Notes under the pieces: model-generated
What the model was told of the DNA's origin: nothing
Database searches by the model: none
The model's input: only the letters and a program-made list of their open reading frames with translations
DNA from: Deinococcus budaensis
Lineage (GTDB): Bacteria > Deinococcota > Deinococci > Deinococcales > Deinococcaceae
DNA: 56,000 nucleotides
NCBI RefSeq assembly: GCF_014201885.1
Contig: NZ_JACHFN010000018.1
Coordinates: 1-56,000, forward strand
Direction of reading: 5' to 3'
Shown: piece by piece, positions 1 through 7,171 of the stretch
Numbering within the stretch: position 1 is the first letter of the stretch
Layout: every line of letters begins with the position of its first letter
Program-made: the position numbers and the translations under genes

Positions 1-180
1 AACACCCGGTACGACACGGGGTGGCGGTCAGACCGCCATCCCGTGTTCCGTCGTCGCGTGGAAACCGTATTTGCTCAGTTGGTGGAGTCGCAGATCCGTT
101 CGGTGCAGACAAAAACGATGGGGTCACTGCGTCTGAGGACCGTCCTGGCCGTGATCGCCCATAACCTCAGCCAGCCCTAA
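1..180 (+). CDS. Transposase, C-terminal fragment (cut by window edge)
   Basis: An open frame enters from the left edge and stops with TAA at 178-180, giving about 59 residues. The visible part has an RRVETVFAQLVE stretch followed by a TKTMGSLRLRT and VLAVIAHNL tail, which resembles the end of DDE transposases of the IS982/IS5-like groups. The catalytic part lies outside the window, so the family call is tentative. No inverted repeat could be identified with confidence in the 137 bases that follow, which hold no gene I can see. Confidence 0.6.
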   Translation, partial: NTRYDTGWRSDRHPVFRRRVETVFAQLVESQIRSVQTKTMGSLRLRTVLAVIAHNLSQP

Positions 181-317
181 ACGACGTATAAAGGTTTTTC
201 TAGGCATGAACTCCCTCGTCTTCTATGGTAGTAGTTTCCTATCAGACGGATGACTGCTCACACCCACTATAAGCTGCTCGCCTCAGCGTTCGTGGCGCAA
301 CCCCAGCCTGCTCTCCG

Positions 318-1193
318 TCACCGGGTCGCCTGGGTCATCAGGGTGGCGCGGTAGGGCGACTCGCCCGTGACGATCAAGAGACCTACCCGGTCGGTGCCGT
401 TCTGGGTGAACGACCAGATGGTCGTCGTGGCTTGACCCGCCTCCGCCTGATTGACCAGCTTCCAGCCCGCCTGCCGCAGTTGCGCCGCGTAGTGCTCGAC
501 CAAAGCCCTGCGGTTCAGCTTCGTCTCGATGCGGGCGTTCTGGGTCACCCCGTCGCTGCTGTTGCCTCCCCCCTGCGGCTGGACGACGCTGTTCGCCGGA
601 GCCGCCAGTTTGGGCAGCACCAGGAAGGCGGGGGGCGCTGGGGGCCGCACCTGGATGTACTCCAACATGCGTTCGGTATCGCCTCCCGACTGTTTGCGGA
701 GGCTGACCTGGGTCACGTTCCCCACCACCCGTGTGGTGATGTGCAGCAATTCGGCGGGGGTCTTGCGGTACAGCGCCAGGTTGCCAACGGAGCTGCCCGG
801 CTGAAAGCCGCCCTGCTGCTCGTAGGGACCGTTCAGGAAGCCGGGAGCTTCCTGCCAGCCTGCGCCCAGCGCCTTGGTGAAGTATGCGGTGACCTGGGCG
901 GGGGTCAGGGCCGTGTCGAAATGCACGGCGGTGTTCGAGGGCGCCTCCCCCCGCTGGAAGGTGGTGCTGATCGCCCCGATCACGCGGCTTGCGGCGGGCA
1001 GGGGCACACCGAACCCGGCAGGCACCTGGCCCACCAGGACCTCGGTGCGGCTGTCCGCTCCCGGCCAGTCGGGATTGATGACCCGTTGCAGCAGCTCGCT
1101 GGCGGTGGCCATGGGGGAGGGAGCAGGGGCCGTCTGGGCGAGGGCCGGGGACAGGGTCAGCACGCCCAGCAGGGTCAGCGTTTTAGGGGACAT
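318..1193 (-). CDS. Secreted protein with duplicated domain, function unknown
   Basis: This encodes 291 residues starting with a classic signal peptide (about residues 1-20, ending ALAQ), so the product is probably periplasmic or surface-exposed. Two related stretches are visible: one around residue 100 reading AYFTKALGAGWQE and one near residue 245 reading EHYAAQLRQAGWKL. This suggests an internally duplicated alpha/beta domain joined by a Pro-rich linker. The gene is divergent from the next secreted protein at 1288, with about 95 bases between their starts, so the two may share a control region. I do not recognise the family and assign no function. Confidence 0.65.
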   Translation of the reverse strand: MSPKTLTLLGVLTLSPALAQTAPAPSPMATASELLQRVINPDWPGADSRTEVLVGQVPAGFGVPLPAASRVIGAISTTFQRGEAPSNTAVHFDTALTPAQVTAYFTKALGAGWQEAPGFLNGPYEQQGGFQPGSSVGNLALYRKTPAELLHITTRVVGNVTQVSLRKQSGGDTERMLEYIQVRPPAPPAFLVLPKLAAPANSVVQPQGGGNSSDGVTQNARIETKLNRRALVEHYAAQLRQAGWKLVNQAEAGQATTTIWSFTQNGTDRVGLLIVTGESPYRATLMTQATR

Positions 1194-1287
1194 GCCTCAG
1201 CTTGTCCACTGGGTTCTGATCAGGCGTGAGAGCGTCGTAAAACTGGGTGACAGCCCCGCAAGGGGCCGCCTGCGAAAGTGCCTTACC

Positions 1288-2346
1288 ATGCGTGTCCTCT
1301 CTCTGCTGCTTGTTCTTGGAAGCGCCACGGCAGCTCCAGTCACCTTCACCAAGACCTATAACAACGCCGTGGAAGTCCTGCAATGGACCGACAATCAGGG
1401 GGCCTTGAGCGGCACGTACCAGCAGGTGCTCCGCACGGACAGCCGCCCACCGACCCTCAAGACCACCAACGCCACCTTCACCGGCACCCGCACCGGCTCG
1501 ACCGTGACCCTGCGCTTCTCCCAAAGTTTTCTGGGTTTCACAGATATCCGCATCTGGACGGGGACGTTGAGCGGCGACACGCTCAAGCTCACCTGGCCGC
1601 TGGCCGCCGGGGGGCTGAATACCGTCGTCTATACCCGCAGTAGTGCAAACAGCTACAACGCAGCCGTGACCCGTCTGAGCCGTGAGGTGGACGCCGCCCG
1701 CAGCGGGTTCGCTCAGCAGCAGGAGCAGGAGCGGGCGGAGCGAGCCGCTGTTCAGGCCCAGACCCAGGCGGTTGAGGCAGCGGACCGTGCAGCCCGCCGC
1801 GCCTTGGAGGACGCGGCCACGCTGACCGGGGAGCTTCAGGACGGAACGCGAGACCTGGAGGCAGCGGTGGAGCTGTTGGAAAAGGATCTGGCCTCACTCC
1901 GGAAGGATCAGGCCGAACTCCTGCGGGATGCCGGGCAGGCCAAGACCTGCTACGACGTGAGCGTGGTGCAGGGCTACCAGCTCGGTACGCTTTCGGGCTA
2001 TTCGCTGAGCACGTTGACCGGCTACGGCACCAGCAACCTGAAGAATGCCGCCCAGCAAGTGCAAGACGATCTGGATCAGGCCCAGCCGACGCTGGGCCGC
2101 TTGCAGGTGGCGGCGCAGGCGCACCGTACGGTTCCTGGAGCGAATCCCCGTGCCCAGGCCCGCCTCTCCTTCCAGCCCCAGCAGGTCGCGCAGGCGCAGG
2201 CGGCGCTCGGGGCACAAGTCGAGATTGCGGCGGCCACCCTGGCGAGTGCCCAGACCCGCCATCAGGCCATCCTCACCGAGGCCGATGCCCTGGTAGATCA
2301 GGCCAGGGTGGTCGCCCGAGGACTGACCTGCCTGCCCGGTTCCTAA
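1288..2346 (+). CDS. Secreted coiled-coil protein, function unknown
   Basis: This encodes 352 residues. I chose the ATG at 1288 because it begins a clear signal peptide (MRVLSLLLVLGSATA), whereas the frame further upstream reads into the divergent neighbour. Residues 20-115 look like a small beta-rich domain with many Thr/Ser residues. Residues 125-210 are a long charged coiled coil rich in Gln, Glu and Ala. A short repeat of G-Y-x-L-x-T-L/S-x-G-Y type follows around residues 230-250, then more Ala/Gln-rich helix. Signal peptide plus coiled coil suggests an envelope-associated structural or accessory role. No enzyme motif is visible and the family is unknown to me. Confidence 0.6.
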   Translation: MRVLSLLLVLGSATAAPVTFTKTYNNAVEVLQWTDNQGALSGTYQQVLRTDSRPPTLKTTNATFTGTRTGSTVTLRFSQSFLGFTDIRIWTGTLSGDTLKLTWPLAAGGLNTVVYTRSSANSYNAAVTRLSREVDAARSGFAQQQEQERAERAAVQAQTQAVEAADRAARRALEDAATLTGELQDGTRDLEAAVELLEKDLASLRKDQAELLRDAGQAKTCYDVSVVQGYQLGTLSGYSLSTLTGYGTSNLKNAAQQVQDDLDQAQPTLGRLQVAAQAHRTVPGANPRAQARLSFQPQQVAQAQAALGAQVEIAAATLASAQTRHQAILTEADALVDQARVVARGLTCLPGS

Positions 2347-2407
2347 CCCCCGGCCCCCGGCCGCACATCCGCTCCTGCTGTCTCCTGCTGCCGTGTAGGG
2401 TCAGGCC

Positions 2408-3058
2408 ATGCGCTTCCTGCTCCCGGCCCTGCTGCTGACGGCCACTGCCCACGCCCAGGTGCCTGCCAGCATCACAGGTATCCCCACCGTGACCGACGGC
2501 GACACCCTCCAGATCAGGGGCACCAAGATCCGGCTTTACGGGGTGGATGCCCCGGAGTCCTCGCAGACCTGCCTGCGGGCAGGCCAGACTTACGGCTGCG
2601 GCCGGGAAGCAGCGTTTGCCCTGGCCGATCTGGTCCGGGGCAAGAACGTCACCTGTACCCGTCAGGACACCGACCGCTACGGTCGCATGGTGGCCGTCTG
2701 TACGGTGGGGGCGACCGAGATCAACCGCTGGCTGGTCGAACAGGGCCATGCCCTGCCCTATCTGGAGTACGGCGGGCGGGTGTACCAGGACGCCGAGCGC
2801 CGAGCCAGAGCTGCCCGGAAGGGCCTGCACGCGGGCACCTTCCAGAACCCTTGGGACTACCGCAAGAATCCGGCCAGCCCCCCAACGGCGGGCACCCCCA
2901 GGGTGGCGGCCCCTCTTCCGGCGGTTAGCGGCACGGGCAGTATCCTCTACAAAACCTGCTCGGCTGCCCGTGCTGCGGGGGCCGCCCTGGTAAAGGTGGG
3001 GCAGCCCGGCTACGGCAAGCATCTGGACCGCGACAACGACGGGATCGGTTGCGAGTGA
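2408..3058 (+). CDS. Secreted thermonuclease-like protein with Excalibur domain (copy A)
   Basis: This encodes 216 residues. A signal peptide (residues 1-16, ending AHAQ) is followed by a staphylococcal-nuclease (SNase/TNase) fold. The catalytic pattern is present: the Arg and Glu of IRLYGVDAPE and the second Arg of TDRYGRM. After a Pro-rich linker comes a C-terminal Excalibur domain of about 35 residues ending in a Ca-binding-like D-x-D-x-D-G-x-x-C-E. The family cleaves DNA and RNA with calcium; here the enzyme would act outside the cytoplasm. A close paralogue lies at 11374. The stop overlaps the start of a micro-ORF at 3055 (GTGA), suggesting translational coupling. Confidence 0.85.
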   Translation: MRFLLPALLLTATAHAQVPASITGIPTVTDGDTLQIRGTKIRLYGVDAPESSQTCLRAGQTYGCGREAAFALADLVRGKNVTCTRQDTDRYGRMVAVCTVGATEINRWLVEQGHALPYLEYGGRVYQDAERRARAARKGLHAGTFQNPWDYRKNPASPPTAGTPRVAAPLPAVSGTGSILYKTCSAARAAGAALVKVGQPGYGKHLDRDNDGIGCE

Positions 3059-3222
3059 CCGTTCCACGTCCCGAGAGCGAGGTCCACGCCCAGGCAAACG
3101 CAGAACAGGTCCGCCTGCTGCGCGAGGCCCTGGGCCAACGGCGGGAGAAAGGCCAGAAACCCGCAGCGGCTGACTGCACGCCCTCTGCTCAGTCAGAGCC
3201 ACAGACCCACCCTCCACTCTAG
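3055..3222 (+). CDS. Micro-ORF coupled to nuclease copy A
   Basis: This 55-residue frame starts at a GTG that overlaps the nuclease stop (GTGA). It would be easy to miss, but its N-terminal half aligns with the micro-ORF that overlaps nuclease copy B. Both share a P-x-P-E-x-E-x-H segment, then a helix E-Q-(V/I)-(R/K)-L-L-(R/H)-E-A-L. The C-terminal tails are Pro/Ser-rich and not conserved. There is no signal peptide, so the product should stay in the cytoplasm. Conservation in both nuclease cassettes supports real coding. Its role, such as an inhibitor or adaptor of the nuclease precursor, is unknown. Confidence 0.6.
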   Translation: MTVPRPESEVHAQANAEQVRLLREALGQRREKGQKPAAADCTPSAQSEPQTHPPL

Positions 3223-3230
3223 AGGTGACT

Positions 3231-3659
3231 ATGACCGACTTTTCCAAGATTCACTGGCAGCCCATCGAGGGCCTCGCCCTGCTCACGGAGATGGTGGACG
3301 GCCTGCTGGAGGAAACCCAAAGGTTTCACGCCACCCTCTCGCAGGCCAGGGAACGGCCACAGGTGCTCGGTACGGCCATCCTTGACCGGGCAGTGCAGCA
3401 GTACGGGGAACGGGCTTCCTGGCTCGACGTGTACGCCGAGCAGTTCCGGCGCTGGCAGGCACTGCCGCTCACGCCGCCGCAACAGCAGGAAGTGGACCGG
3501 CTCTCGCGGGAAGTCGAGGCCACCCGTCCGGTCGTGGGACAGGTCCTGGCCCTGGTCGAGGAGTTGCGCTTCGAGAGCGCCCACCGACGGCGGGAAAGAA
3601 GCGCGGCGGAGCAGGCGTTGGCAGAGCTGATCGGGGTGCCGACGAGCGGCGATCTCTGA
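3231..3659 (+). CDS. Hypothetical helical protein
   Basis: This encodes 142 residues from the ATG at 3231; a GTG six bases upstream is an alternative. AGAGGTG just before it is a plausible ribosome site. The gene begins directly after the micro-ORF, so it is probably the third gene of the nuclease transcript. The predicted product is almost entirely helical, with alternating charged and Ala/Leu residues and no signal peptide or membrane segment. Residues 90-130 could form a short coiled coil. I do not recognise the family. Confidence 0.5.
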   Translation: MTDFSKIHWQPIEGLALLTEMVDGLLEETQRFHATLSQARERPQVLGTAILDRAVQQYGERASWLDVYAEQFRRWQALPLTPPQQQEVDRLSREVEATRPVVGQVLALVEELRFESAHRRRERSAAEQALAELIGVPTSGDL

Positions 3660-3728
3660 CGTTCTGGACAGCTCCGGTGGGCTGAAAGAATGCGGTAGAA
3701 TCGGAAAGTCCCGTGAGGGACGGGGTGC

Positions 3729-3830
3729 ATGACAACCGGGAGGGAAGAGGCGCAACACGGGTACGCGAAAGCACCCGAGCTGCAACTCGGGTGCGGAAAG
3801 GAGGTGATTCCTTATGGCTCGTCACCGTAA
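3729..3830 (+). CDS. Possible leader peptide overlapping the small membrane ORF
   Basis: A 33-residue frame (ATG 3729, TAA 3828-3830) covers a hairpin formed by CACCCGAG and CTCGGGTG, and overlaps the start of the next small ORF by 17 bases in another frame. Ribosomes translating this leader would pass through the hairpin and the strong ribosome site of the downstream ORF. A leader-type control of the membrane peptide is therefore conceivable. No homology is recognised, so this could simply be a chance frame. Confidence 0.3.
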   Translation: MTTGREEAQHGYAKAPELQLGCGKEVIPYGSSP

Positions 3831-3945
3831 GGATAACCCGAAGCGCCCGCGCAGGCAATGGAAGCCAGGTGAGGCGGCCGTCATCCTGACGGCCATCGGC
3901 ACCCTGCTCACCGGCCTGGCGGCGTTCCTGAACGCCCTGAACTAA
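3814..3945 (+). CDS. Small single-pass membrane peptide
   Basis: This encodes 43 residues: a very basic N-terminus (RHRKDNPKRPRRQWK) followed by one hydrophobic helix at residues 21-42. The ribosome site AAAGGAGGTGAT, about 6 bases before the ATG, is an almost complete match to the 16S rRNA 3' end and unusually strong. A rho-independent terminator follows at 3986. Small basic or hydrophobic peptides with strong initiation signals include holin-like and type I toxin-like peptides, but no antisense RNA or partner could be shown here. Function is unknown. Confidence 0.55.
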   Translation: MARHRKDNPKRPRRQWKPGEAAVILTAIGTLLTGLAAFLNALN

Positions 3946-3985
3946 GCCTCTCGCCCCTCGGCTGCACCCTTCCTTCAGCCCATCC

Positions 3986-4007
3986 CGCCCCTCCTGGGGC
4001 GTTTTTT
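3986..4007 (+). terminator. Rho-independent terminator
   Basis: Perfect 6-bp stem CGCCCC / GGGGCG with a TCCT loop, followed by six T residues. It ends the transcript carrying the small membrane peptide. Confidence 0.8.
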
Positions 4008-4029
4008 ATTCTTGCCTGCCTCGCCCCAC

Positions 4030-4061
4030 AACATTTTTACTTTTTTGCATGTTTACATGTA
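4030..4061 (+). repeat. AT-rich repeat, copy 1 of 5
   Basis: The sequence starts AACATTTTTACTTTTTTGCA and continues with GTTTACATGTA. It is one of five similar AT-rich blocks in this GC-rich window (also 24042, 29168, 30128 and 31181), all in the same orientation. The 3' part carries an ACATGT-type half palindrome. Copies 3 and 4 sit directly before parA and the primase, so a partition or replication binding site, or a promoter with operator, is likely. Confidence 0.6.
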
Positions 4062-4096
4062 GGAGTGGCTGGGTGCTTGAGGAGGGGGGCGTCCCC

Positions 4097-4196
4097 CCTG
4101 AGCCAAACCTAGGGGCGGTCGAGCGGGCAAAGCTGCGGGCGCCGCTCCGCTCTGCCCGCTGCCCGCCCTCCCAACGGTTTGGCTACCCCCCCTCGC
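4097..4196 (+). repeat. GC-rich inverted-repeat element, copy A
   Basis: It is bounded by AGCCAAACC (4099-4107) and GGTTTGGCT (4174-4182). Between the arms lie GCGGGCAA, GCCGCTCCGC and TGCCCGCCCTCCC blocks. A related element at 31244-31332 keeps the order of these blocks, and each copy follows an AT-rich repeat at a similar distance. The paired arms and conserved order suggest a structured RNA or a DNA element for replication or partition. No coding capacity is apparent. Confidence 0.5.
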
Positions 4197-4291
4197 ACCT
4201 GGGCGGCCGCCCAGGTGCCGGGTGGCCGTACCGCTTTGAGGAGCGGCCACAGGCCGCACGACTGTTCAAAAGACGAAAAGACAAAAGCGGT

Positions 4292-4656
4292 GTCCTCGCC
4301 GGACAGGCAGCAGCCGGAAAAAACGTCAGGGAAGGGCGCAGACATTTTTTCCGGCCTGCGGCCTCAAGGATTCGGCGGGGCTTGTCCTGTCAACGGCAAC
4401 CCCACAAGGGGGGCGGCCAGAGGCCGCACCGTTGACAGGCAAAAGCAGAAGCAGGAGGAAAGACCGGGGCATGAGCGGACCACGGGCGCGGGGTGGTGGG
4501 CCAGGGCACCGCCAGGGGCGGCCCCCCGGTGTGGGCGCGCACCTGTGAGAGCGCCGGGGGAAGGCGGGAAAAGGCTTTCTTAGAGGGCATAAATGCTTGA
4601 CTGTGTACCACATATGTGGTACAGTCTCCTTACCCCGGACAGAGGGAAAAGGAGCC
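4292..4656 (+). repeat. Long leader repeat, copy 1
   Basis: About 365 bases are nearly identical to 24419-24796. Inside are an inverted repeat GCCGGAAAAAA / TTTTTTCCGGC (4313-4355) and another with arms CCTGTCAACGG / CCGTTGACAGG (4386-4439), which encloses a GCGGCC / GGCCGC hairpin. The repeat ends with the -35/operator/-10 block and the CCCCGGACAGAGGG element before the downstream start codon. It is non-coding as far as I can see and probably regulatory, or a site for recombination between the two accessory cassettes. Confidence 0.75.
4597..4625 (+). promoter_or_regulatory. Promoter with palindromic operator, site 1
   Basis: -35 TTGACT (4597-4602), 17-base spacer and -10 TACAGT (4620-4625). 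The palindrome TGTACCACATATGTGGTACA (4604-4623) fills the spacer and enters the -10, the usual arrangement for a repressor operator. A CCCCGGACAGAGGG element lies between the promoter and the start codon at 4660. Three more promoters in the window have the same architecture. Confidence 0.8.
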
Positions 4657-4659
4657 AGA

Positions 4660-5277
4660 ATGTCAGTCATTCCTTATACCGCCGCCGATGTGAAAGCCCT
4701 TGAGCTGGTTGCCCGCGAGTGGGTGAACGTCGAGGAGGGTGTTTTTCCTGGCCTGTATGTGGCGAACGTCCGCGCCTACGCCGCCAGCTACCGTGAACCC
4801 CAGCCGCCGGGCGAGGCGCTGACCGCCGAGTACACCCAGGCGCAGCCTGCCCCGATCACCTCCAGCGGCCCCGAGCTGCTGGAGGCGCTGTACCGGCTGA
4901 CGTACAACGTCATCAGCAACGACGGCCGCTCCTGGCTCACCGCTGAAGGCGAGGCCATGCGCCGCCGCCTGGTGCAGTCGGTGGCCTTTGAGCTGCTGAC
5001 CGAGGGCGGCCCGTGGGTGCGGGTGGCCGACAGCGGCAGCATTCGCCGGGTGAACTTTGACCTGTACGAGATCAGCAGCCGCAACCCGGCCGAGGGTGCC
5101 CGCGCCCGCCCCTACCTGATCGAGGGCAAGGCCCACCGGCACGAGGGGTTCGTGACAGATCGGCCCTGGGAGGCGTTTACAGCCCTCTGGGAGATGAACG
5201 ACGAGTGCCACGCGCACTGGCTGGAGGGCCACGGGCGCGATCTGCGCGCCCAGGCCAAGCGGCTGGGCATCCTCTGA
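4660..5277 (+). CDS. Hypothetical protein, first gene of accessory cassette 1
   Basis: This encodes 205 residues. I chose the ATG at 4660 because it follows AAAAGGAGCC; the longer frame upstream would translate the promoter and operator. The protein is soluble and acidic, with an ELLEALYRLTYNVISNDGRSWLT region near residue 70 and a C-terminal WEMNDECHAHWLEGHGRDLRAQAK helix. No known domain is recognised. Transcription should start at the operator-controlled promoter at 4597 and end at the terminator at 5284. The paralogous leader at 24419 drives a J-domain gene instead, so leader and cargo are not fixed partners. Confidence 0.6.
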   Translation: MSVIPYTAADVKALELVAREWVNVEEGVFPGLYVANVRAYAASYREPQPPGEALTAEYTQAQPAPITSSGPELLEALYRLTYNVISNDGRSWLTAEGEAMRRRLVQSVAFELLTEGGPWVRVADSGSIRRVNFDLYEISSRNPAEGARARPYLIEGKAHRHEGFVTDRPWEAFTALWEMNDECHAHWLEGHGRDLRAQAKRLGIL

Positions 5278-5283
5278 GAGAAG

Positions 5284-5302
5284 GCCCCGCAAGGGGCTTT
5301 TT
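5284..5302 (+). terminator. Rho-independent terminator
   Basis: Stem GCCCC / GGGGC with a GCAA loop and a T5 tail, directly after the 205-residue gene. It isolates that gene from the next operator-controlled promoter. Confidence 0.75.
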
Positions 5303-5323
5303 CGCTTTCCCAGAGAGAAAAGC

Positions 5324-5352
5324 TTGTGTTTGTACCACATTTGTGGTACACT
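5324..5352 (+). promoter_or_regulatory. Promoter with palindromic operator, site 2
   Basis: -35 TTGTGT (5324-5329), 17-base spacer and -10 TACACT (5347-5352), with the palindrome TGTACCACATTTGTGGTACA at 5331-5350. A CCCCGGACAGAGGGGAAAGG element follows before the ATG at 5389. Confidence 0.8.
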
Positions 5353-5388
5353 CCTCTTACCCCGGACAGAGGGGAAAGGAGCGCCACC

Positions 5389-5610
5389 ATGACGATGACA
5401 GCGGCAGAACGAGGCAGCAAAGGCGGCAAGACGACAGTGCAGCGCCACGGCAGCACACATATGGAGTGCATCGGGCGCGCGGGCTTGTACACGACCGCCG
5501 AGCGGTACTACGGCGGCGACGTGCACGCCTATATGGAGGCGTTGCGGGACCGCCAGCGCCGGGGCGAGTTCGACCCCCGCCTGGGGTGCCAGGTTCAGCG
5601 ATCCGCCTAA
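5389..5610 (+). CDS. KGG-motif small protein
   Basis: This encodes 73 residues from the ATG at 5389, after a GGGGAAAGGAG ribosome site. Residues 8-30 (RGSKGGKTTVQRHG, then IGRAG) match the KGG repeat seen in general stress proteins such as YciG/GsiB-like proteins and in small phage or plasmid proteins. The C-terminal half is a charged helix with a YYGGDVHAYMEAL segment. KGG proteins are small and hydrophilic, of uncertain biochemical role. Operator site 2 lies directly upstream. The similarity is short, so the call is moderate. Confidence 0.55.
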   Translation: MTMTAAERGSKGGKTTVQRHGSTHMECIGRAGLYTTAERYYGGDVHAYMEALRDRQRRGEFDPRLGCQVQRSA

Positions 5611-5617
5611 CCCCTCC

Positions 5618-5641
5618 GGCCCCGCCCCAGGTGGCGGGGCC
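5618..5641. other. GC-rich intergenic hairpin
   Basis: Perfect 9-bp stem GGCCCCGCC / GGCGGGGCC, loop of six, no T tail. Similar hairpins sit between the genes of both accessory cassettes (6067, 6640, 25291, 25933) and may stabilise transcript ends or attenuate transcription. Confidence 0.7.
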
Positions 5642-5752
5642 ACCCCCCAGGAGACCGCTTATGCCCGCAGTGGACTTCGCCAGCCCGGCCAACAGACCAA
5701 CAGCCAGCCCTTTCATCAGTTCACCCACCCGGACCCGTGCGGCGTCGGCTTC

Positions 5753-6058
5753 ATGTTCGACCTCGACCCCACCACGCGAGAGCCACTGCTGAGCACGCCG
5801 GAAGCGCGTGCCAACTACGAGCACGCGCAGCGCGAAGTCGCCGCAGGCCGCCTGGTGGATGAGGGCGTGGTGGAGCATCAAACGTCCTACTGGGACGCCG
5901 GAGCCATCCGGTGTCACTGCGGTGCCGTGGTGGAGTTGACCGATCACTGGGAAGGAAGCGCCTGCCAGCGCTGCGGCACCGAGTACGGCAGCACCGGCCA
6001 GATGTTCCGCGCGAACTGGCGGGAGTTCTGCCGCGAGACTGGCGAGCTGGACGACTGA
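5753..6058 (+). CDS. Zinc-ribbon small protein (start uncertain, possible frameshift)
   Basis: This encodes 101 residues from the ATG at 5753. A C-H-C ... C-x-x-C zinc-ribbon-like arrangement is visible around residues 54-76 (IRCHCG and CQRCG). No good ribosome site precedes this ATG. A well-placed CCAGGAG and ATG do occur at 5661, in another frame, and the reading frame upstream of 5753 looks protein-like (HPDPCGVGF just before the Met). An indel between 5661 and 5753 may therefore have split a longer gene. The function is unknown; zinc ribbons of this size often bind nucleic acid. Confidence 0.5.
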   Translation: MFDLDPTTREPLLSTPEARANYEHAQREVAAGRLVDEGVVEHQTSYWDAGAIRCHCGAVVELTDHWEGSACQRCGTEYGSTGQMFRANWREFCRETGELDD

Positions 6059-6066
6059 CCCCGACT

Positions 6067-6091
6067 GGGGCGGCCCCGCCGAGGCCGCCCC
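6067..6091. other. GC-rich intergenic hairpin
   Basis: Stem GGGGCGGCC / GGCCGCCCC, loop of seven, between two genes of accessory cassette 1 and followed by CCAGGAG, the ribosome site of the next gene. Confidence 0.7.
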
Positions 6092-6114
6092 TTCACCACC
6101 AGGAGCCGTGAAGC

Positions 6115-6633
6115 ATGACGTACCCCCAGACCCGCGACGAGTACCGCGCCCGCATCATGGCCGACATTTTCAAGCTGGTGCAGCACATCGAGAGCGATTT
6201 CAACGAGTACAGCACCGCCGAGACTTTGGCGCGCGGCCTGCATTTCGACGTGCGCGAGTATTTCAACGCCGAGCGCTGGAATCCCACCCCCGTCTATGAC
6301 GGCCTGCGCGACCGCGTGACGCTGGGCACCCCCCTCTCCCTGTTGATTGTTCACCACGGCGGCCACAATGGGAGGCAGTTTGTGCAGGGCCGCATCATTG
6401 ACCTGCACAGCCAGGCCCGCCCCTTCGACGGCGCGCAGTTCGAGATCGTGCCCAAAGGGTGCCGTAACCCCCGGCGCTACTCCTACCGGGCGGGAGTCGG
6501 GGCCTCCATCACGGTCTACCCAGGCCATGTGCCGGAGACGTGGCTGGAGCAGGTGCGCCCGCTCTACCACCACGCAGCCGAGCCGCCCATCCAGTACGAT
6601 CAGGCATCAGCGGCCACGGCCGCGCCGCCCTAA
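6115..6633 (+). CDS. Hypothetical protein of accessory cassette 1
   Basis: This encodes 172 residues with an AGGAG ribosome site and the ATG at 6115. The N-terminal 50 residues are helical and charged. The middle is beta-like (LSLLIVHHGGHNGRQFVQGRIIDLHS) and the tail is Ala/Pro-rich. No signal peptide or membrane segment is seen. The gene follows the zinc-ribbon gene across a GC hairpin and precedes the XRE regulator, so it probably belongs to the same transcript. I do not recognise the family. Confidence 0.55.
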   Translation: MTYPQTRDEYRARIMADIFKLVQHIESDFNEYSTAETLARGLHFDVREYFNAERWNPTPVYDGLRDRVTLGTPLSLLIVHHGGHNGRQFVQGRIIDLHSQARPFDGAQFEIVPKGCRNPRRYSYRAGVGASITVYPGHVPETWLEQVRPLYHHAAEPPIQYDQASAATAAPP

Positions 6634-6639
6634 ACAACC

Positions 6640-6662
6640 GACCCGCCCCCAGTGGGCGGGTC
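6640..6662. other. GC-rich intergenic hairpin
   Basis: Stem GACCCGCCC / GGGCGGGTC, loop CCAGT. It is followed by the CCCCGGACAGAGGG element before the XRE gene. Confidence 0.7.
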
Positions 6663-6704
6663 TACCCGCCCCGGACAGAGGGAAAGCGAGCGCAGGGAGA
6701 GTAT

Positions 6705-6968
6705 ATGGCAAAGGCCAAAGAGGTGAAGACGCTGGAGGAATGGCGTGCCCATCGGGGCTTGACGGTTCAGGCGATGGCCGACGCGGCAGGTCTGACGCGC
6801 GGCGCGATGGGGGACTACATCAAGGGCCGCAAGGAGCCGGGCATTCGACTGGCGTACCGGATCGCCGGGGCCTTGGGCGTGGACGTGACTCAGATCGCCA
6901 ACTGGCGACCGGAGAGCGGGGGTGAGCGGGGGTCAGCGAGCGAGGACTTGGCCGCCGCGAGTAGGTGA
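6705..6968 (+). CDS. XRE-family transcriptional regulator
   Basis: This encodes 87 residues. The helix-turn-helix spans about residues 10-64: a MADAAGLTRGAMGDYIKGRKEPGI core with the usual LxxxA...L...VD pattern (AGALGVDVTQIA). I chose the ATG at 6705 because the shared leader element CCCCGGACAGAGGG lies just upstream; the palindrome and promoter seen at the other four leader sites are absent here. The protein could be the repressor that binds the TGTACCACA palindromes of the two cassettes, an inference from context only. It could also bind the TTTTACGCAA repeats just downstream. Confidence 0.75.
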   Translation: MAKAKEVKTLEEWRAHRGLTVQAMADAAGLTRGAMGDYIKGRKEPGIRLAYRIAGALGVDVTQIANWRPESGGERGSASEDLAAASR

Positions 6969-7118
6969 GTTTTACGCAACTTTTTTGAGTTTTACGCAAC
7001 TTCCTCCCCTGTGTCCTGTACTTCTCAAAATCGCGCTCCCCTTACGCCTCGGCCAGCACACGCAAAGCTCCTCTAGGAGCTTGGTCTTCGACTTGCGTAA
7101 AACAACTATTTTATGCAA
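6967..7118. promoter_or_regulatory. TTTTACGCAA direct and inverted repeats before vapB
   Basis: GAGTTTTACGCAACTT occurs twice (6967-6982 and 6987-7002), 20 bases apart. The reverse orientation appears as TTGCGTAAAA (7093-7102) facing TTTTATGCAA (7109-7118). The first copy overlaps the end of the XRE gene. AT-rich DNA follows up to the vapB start at 7172. This looks like an operator region for the VapB/VapC operon, or for the XRE regulator. The TTGCGTAA core recurs before the conjugation genes. Confidence 0.65.
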
Positions 7119-7171
7119 AATCTAGATTTCTCTTATTCCTTACGTTTATACTTCTCGGTAAGGAGGCTGCG

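Noticed and set aside
4049..4583. Short frames within the AT/GC repeats and the long leader
   Set aside because: They run through inverted repeats and the promoter, have no ribosome sites and do not match between the two copies.
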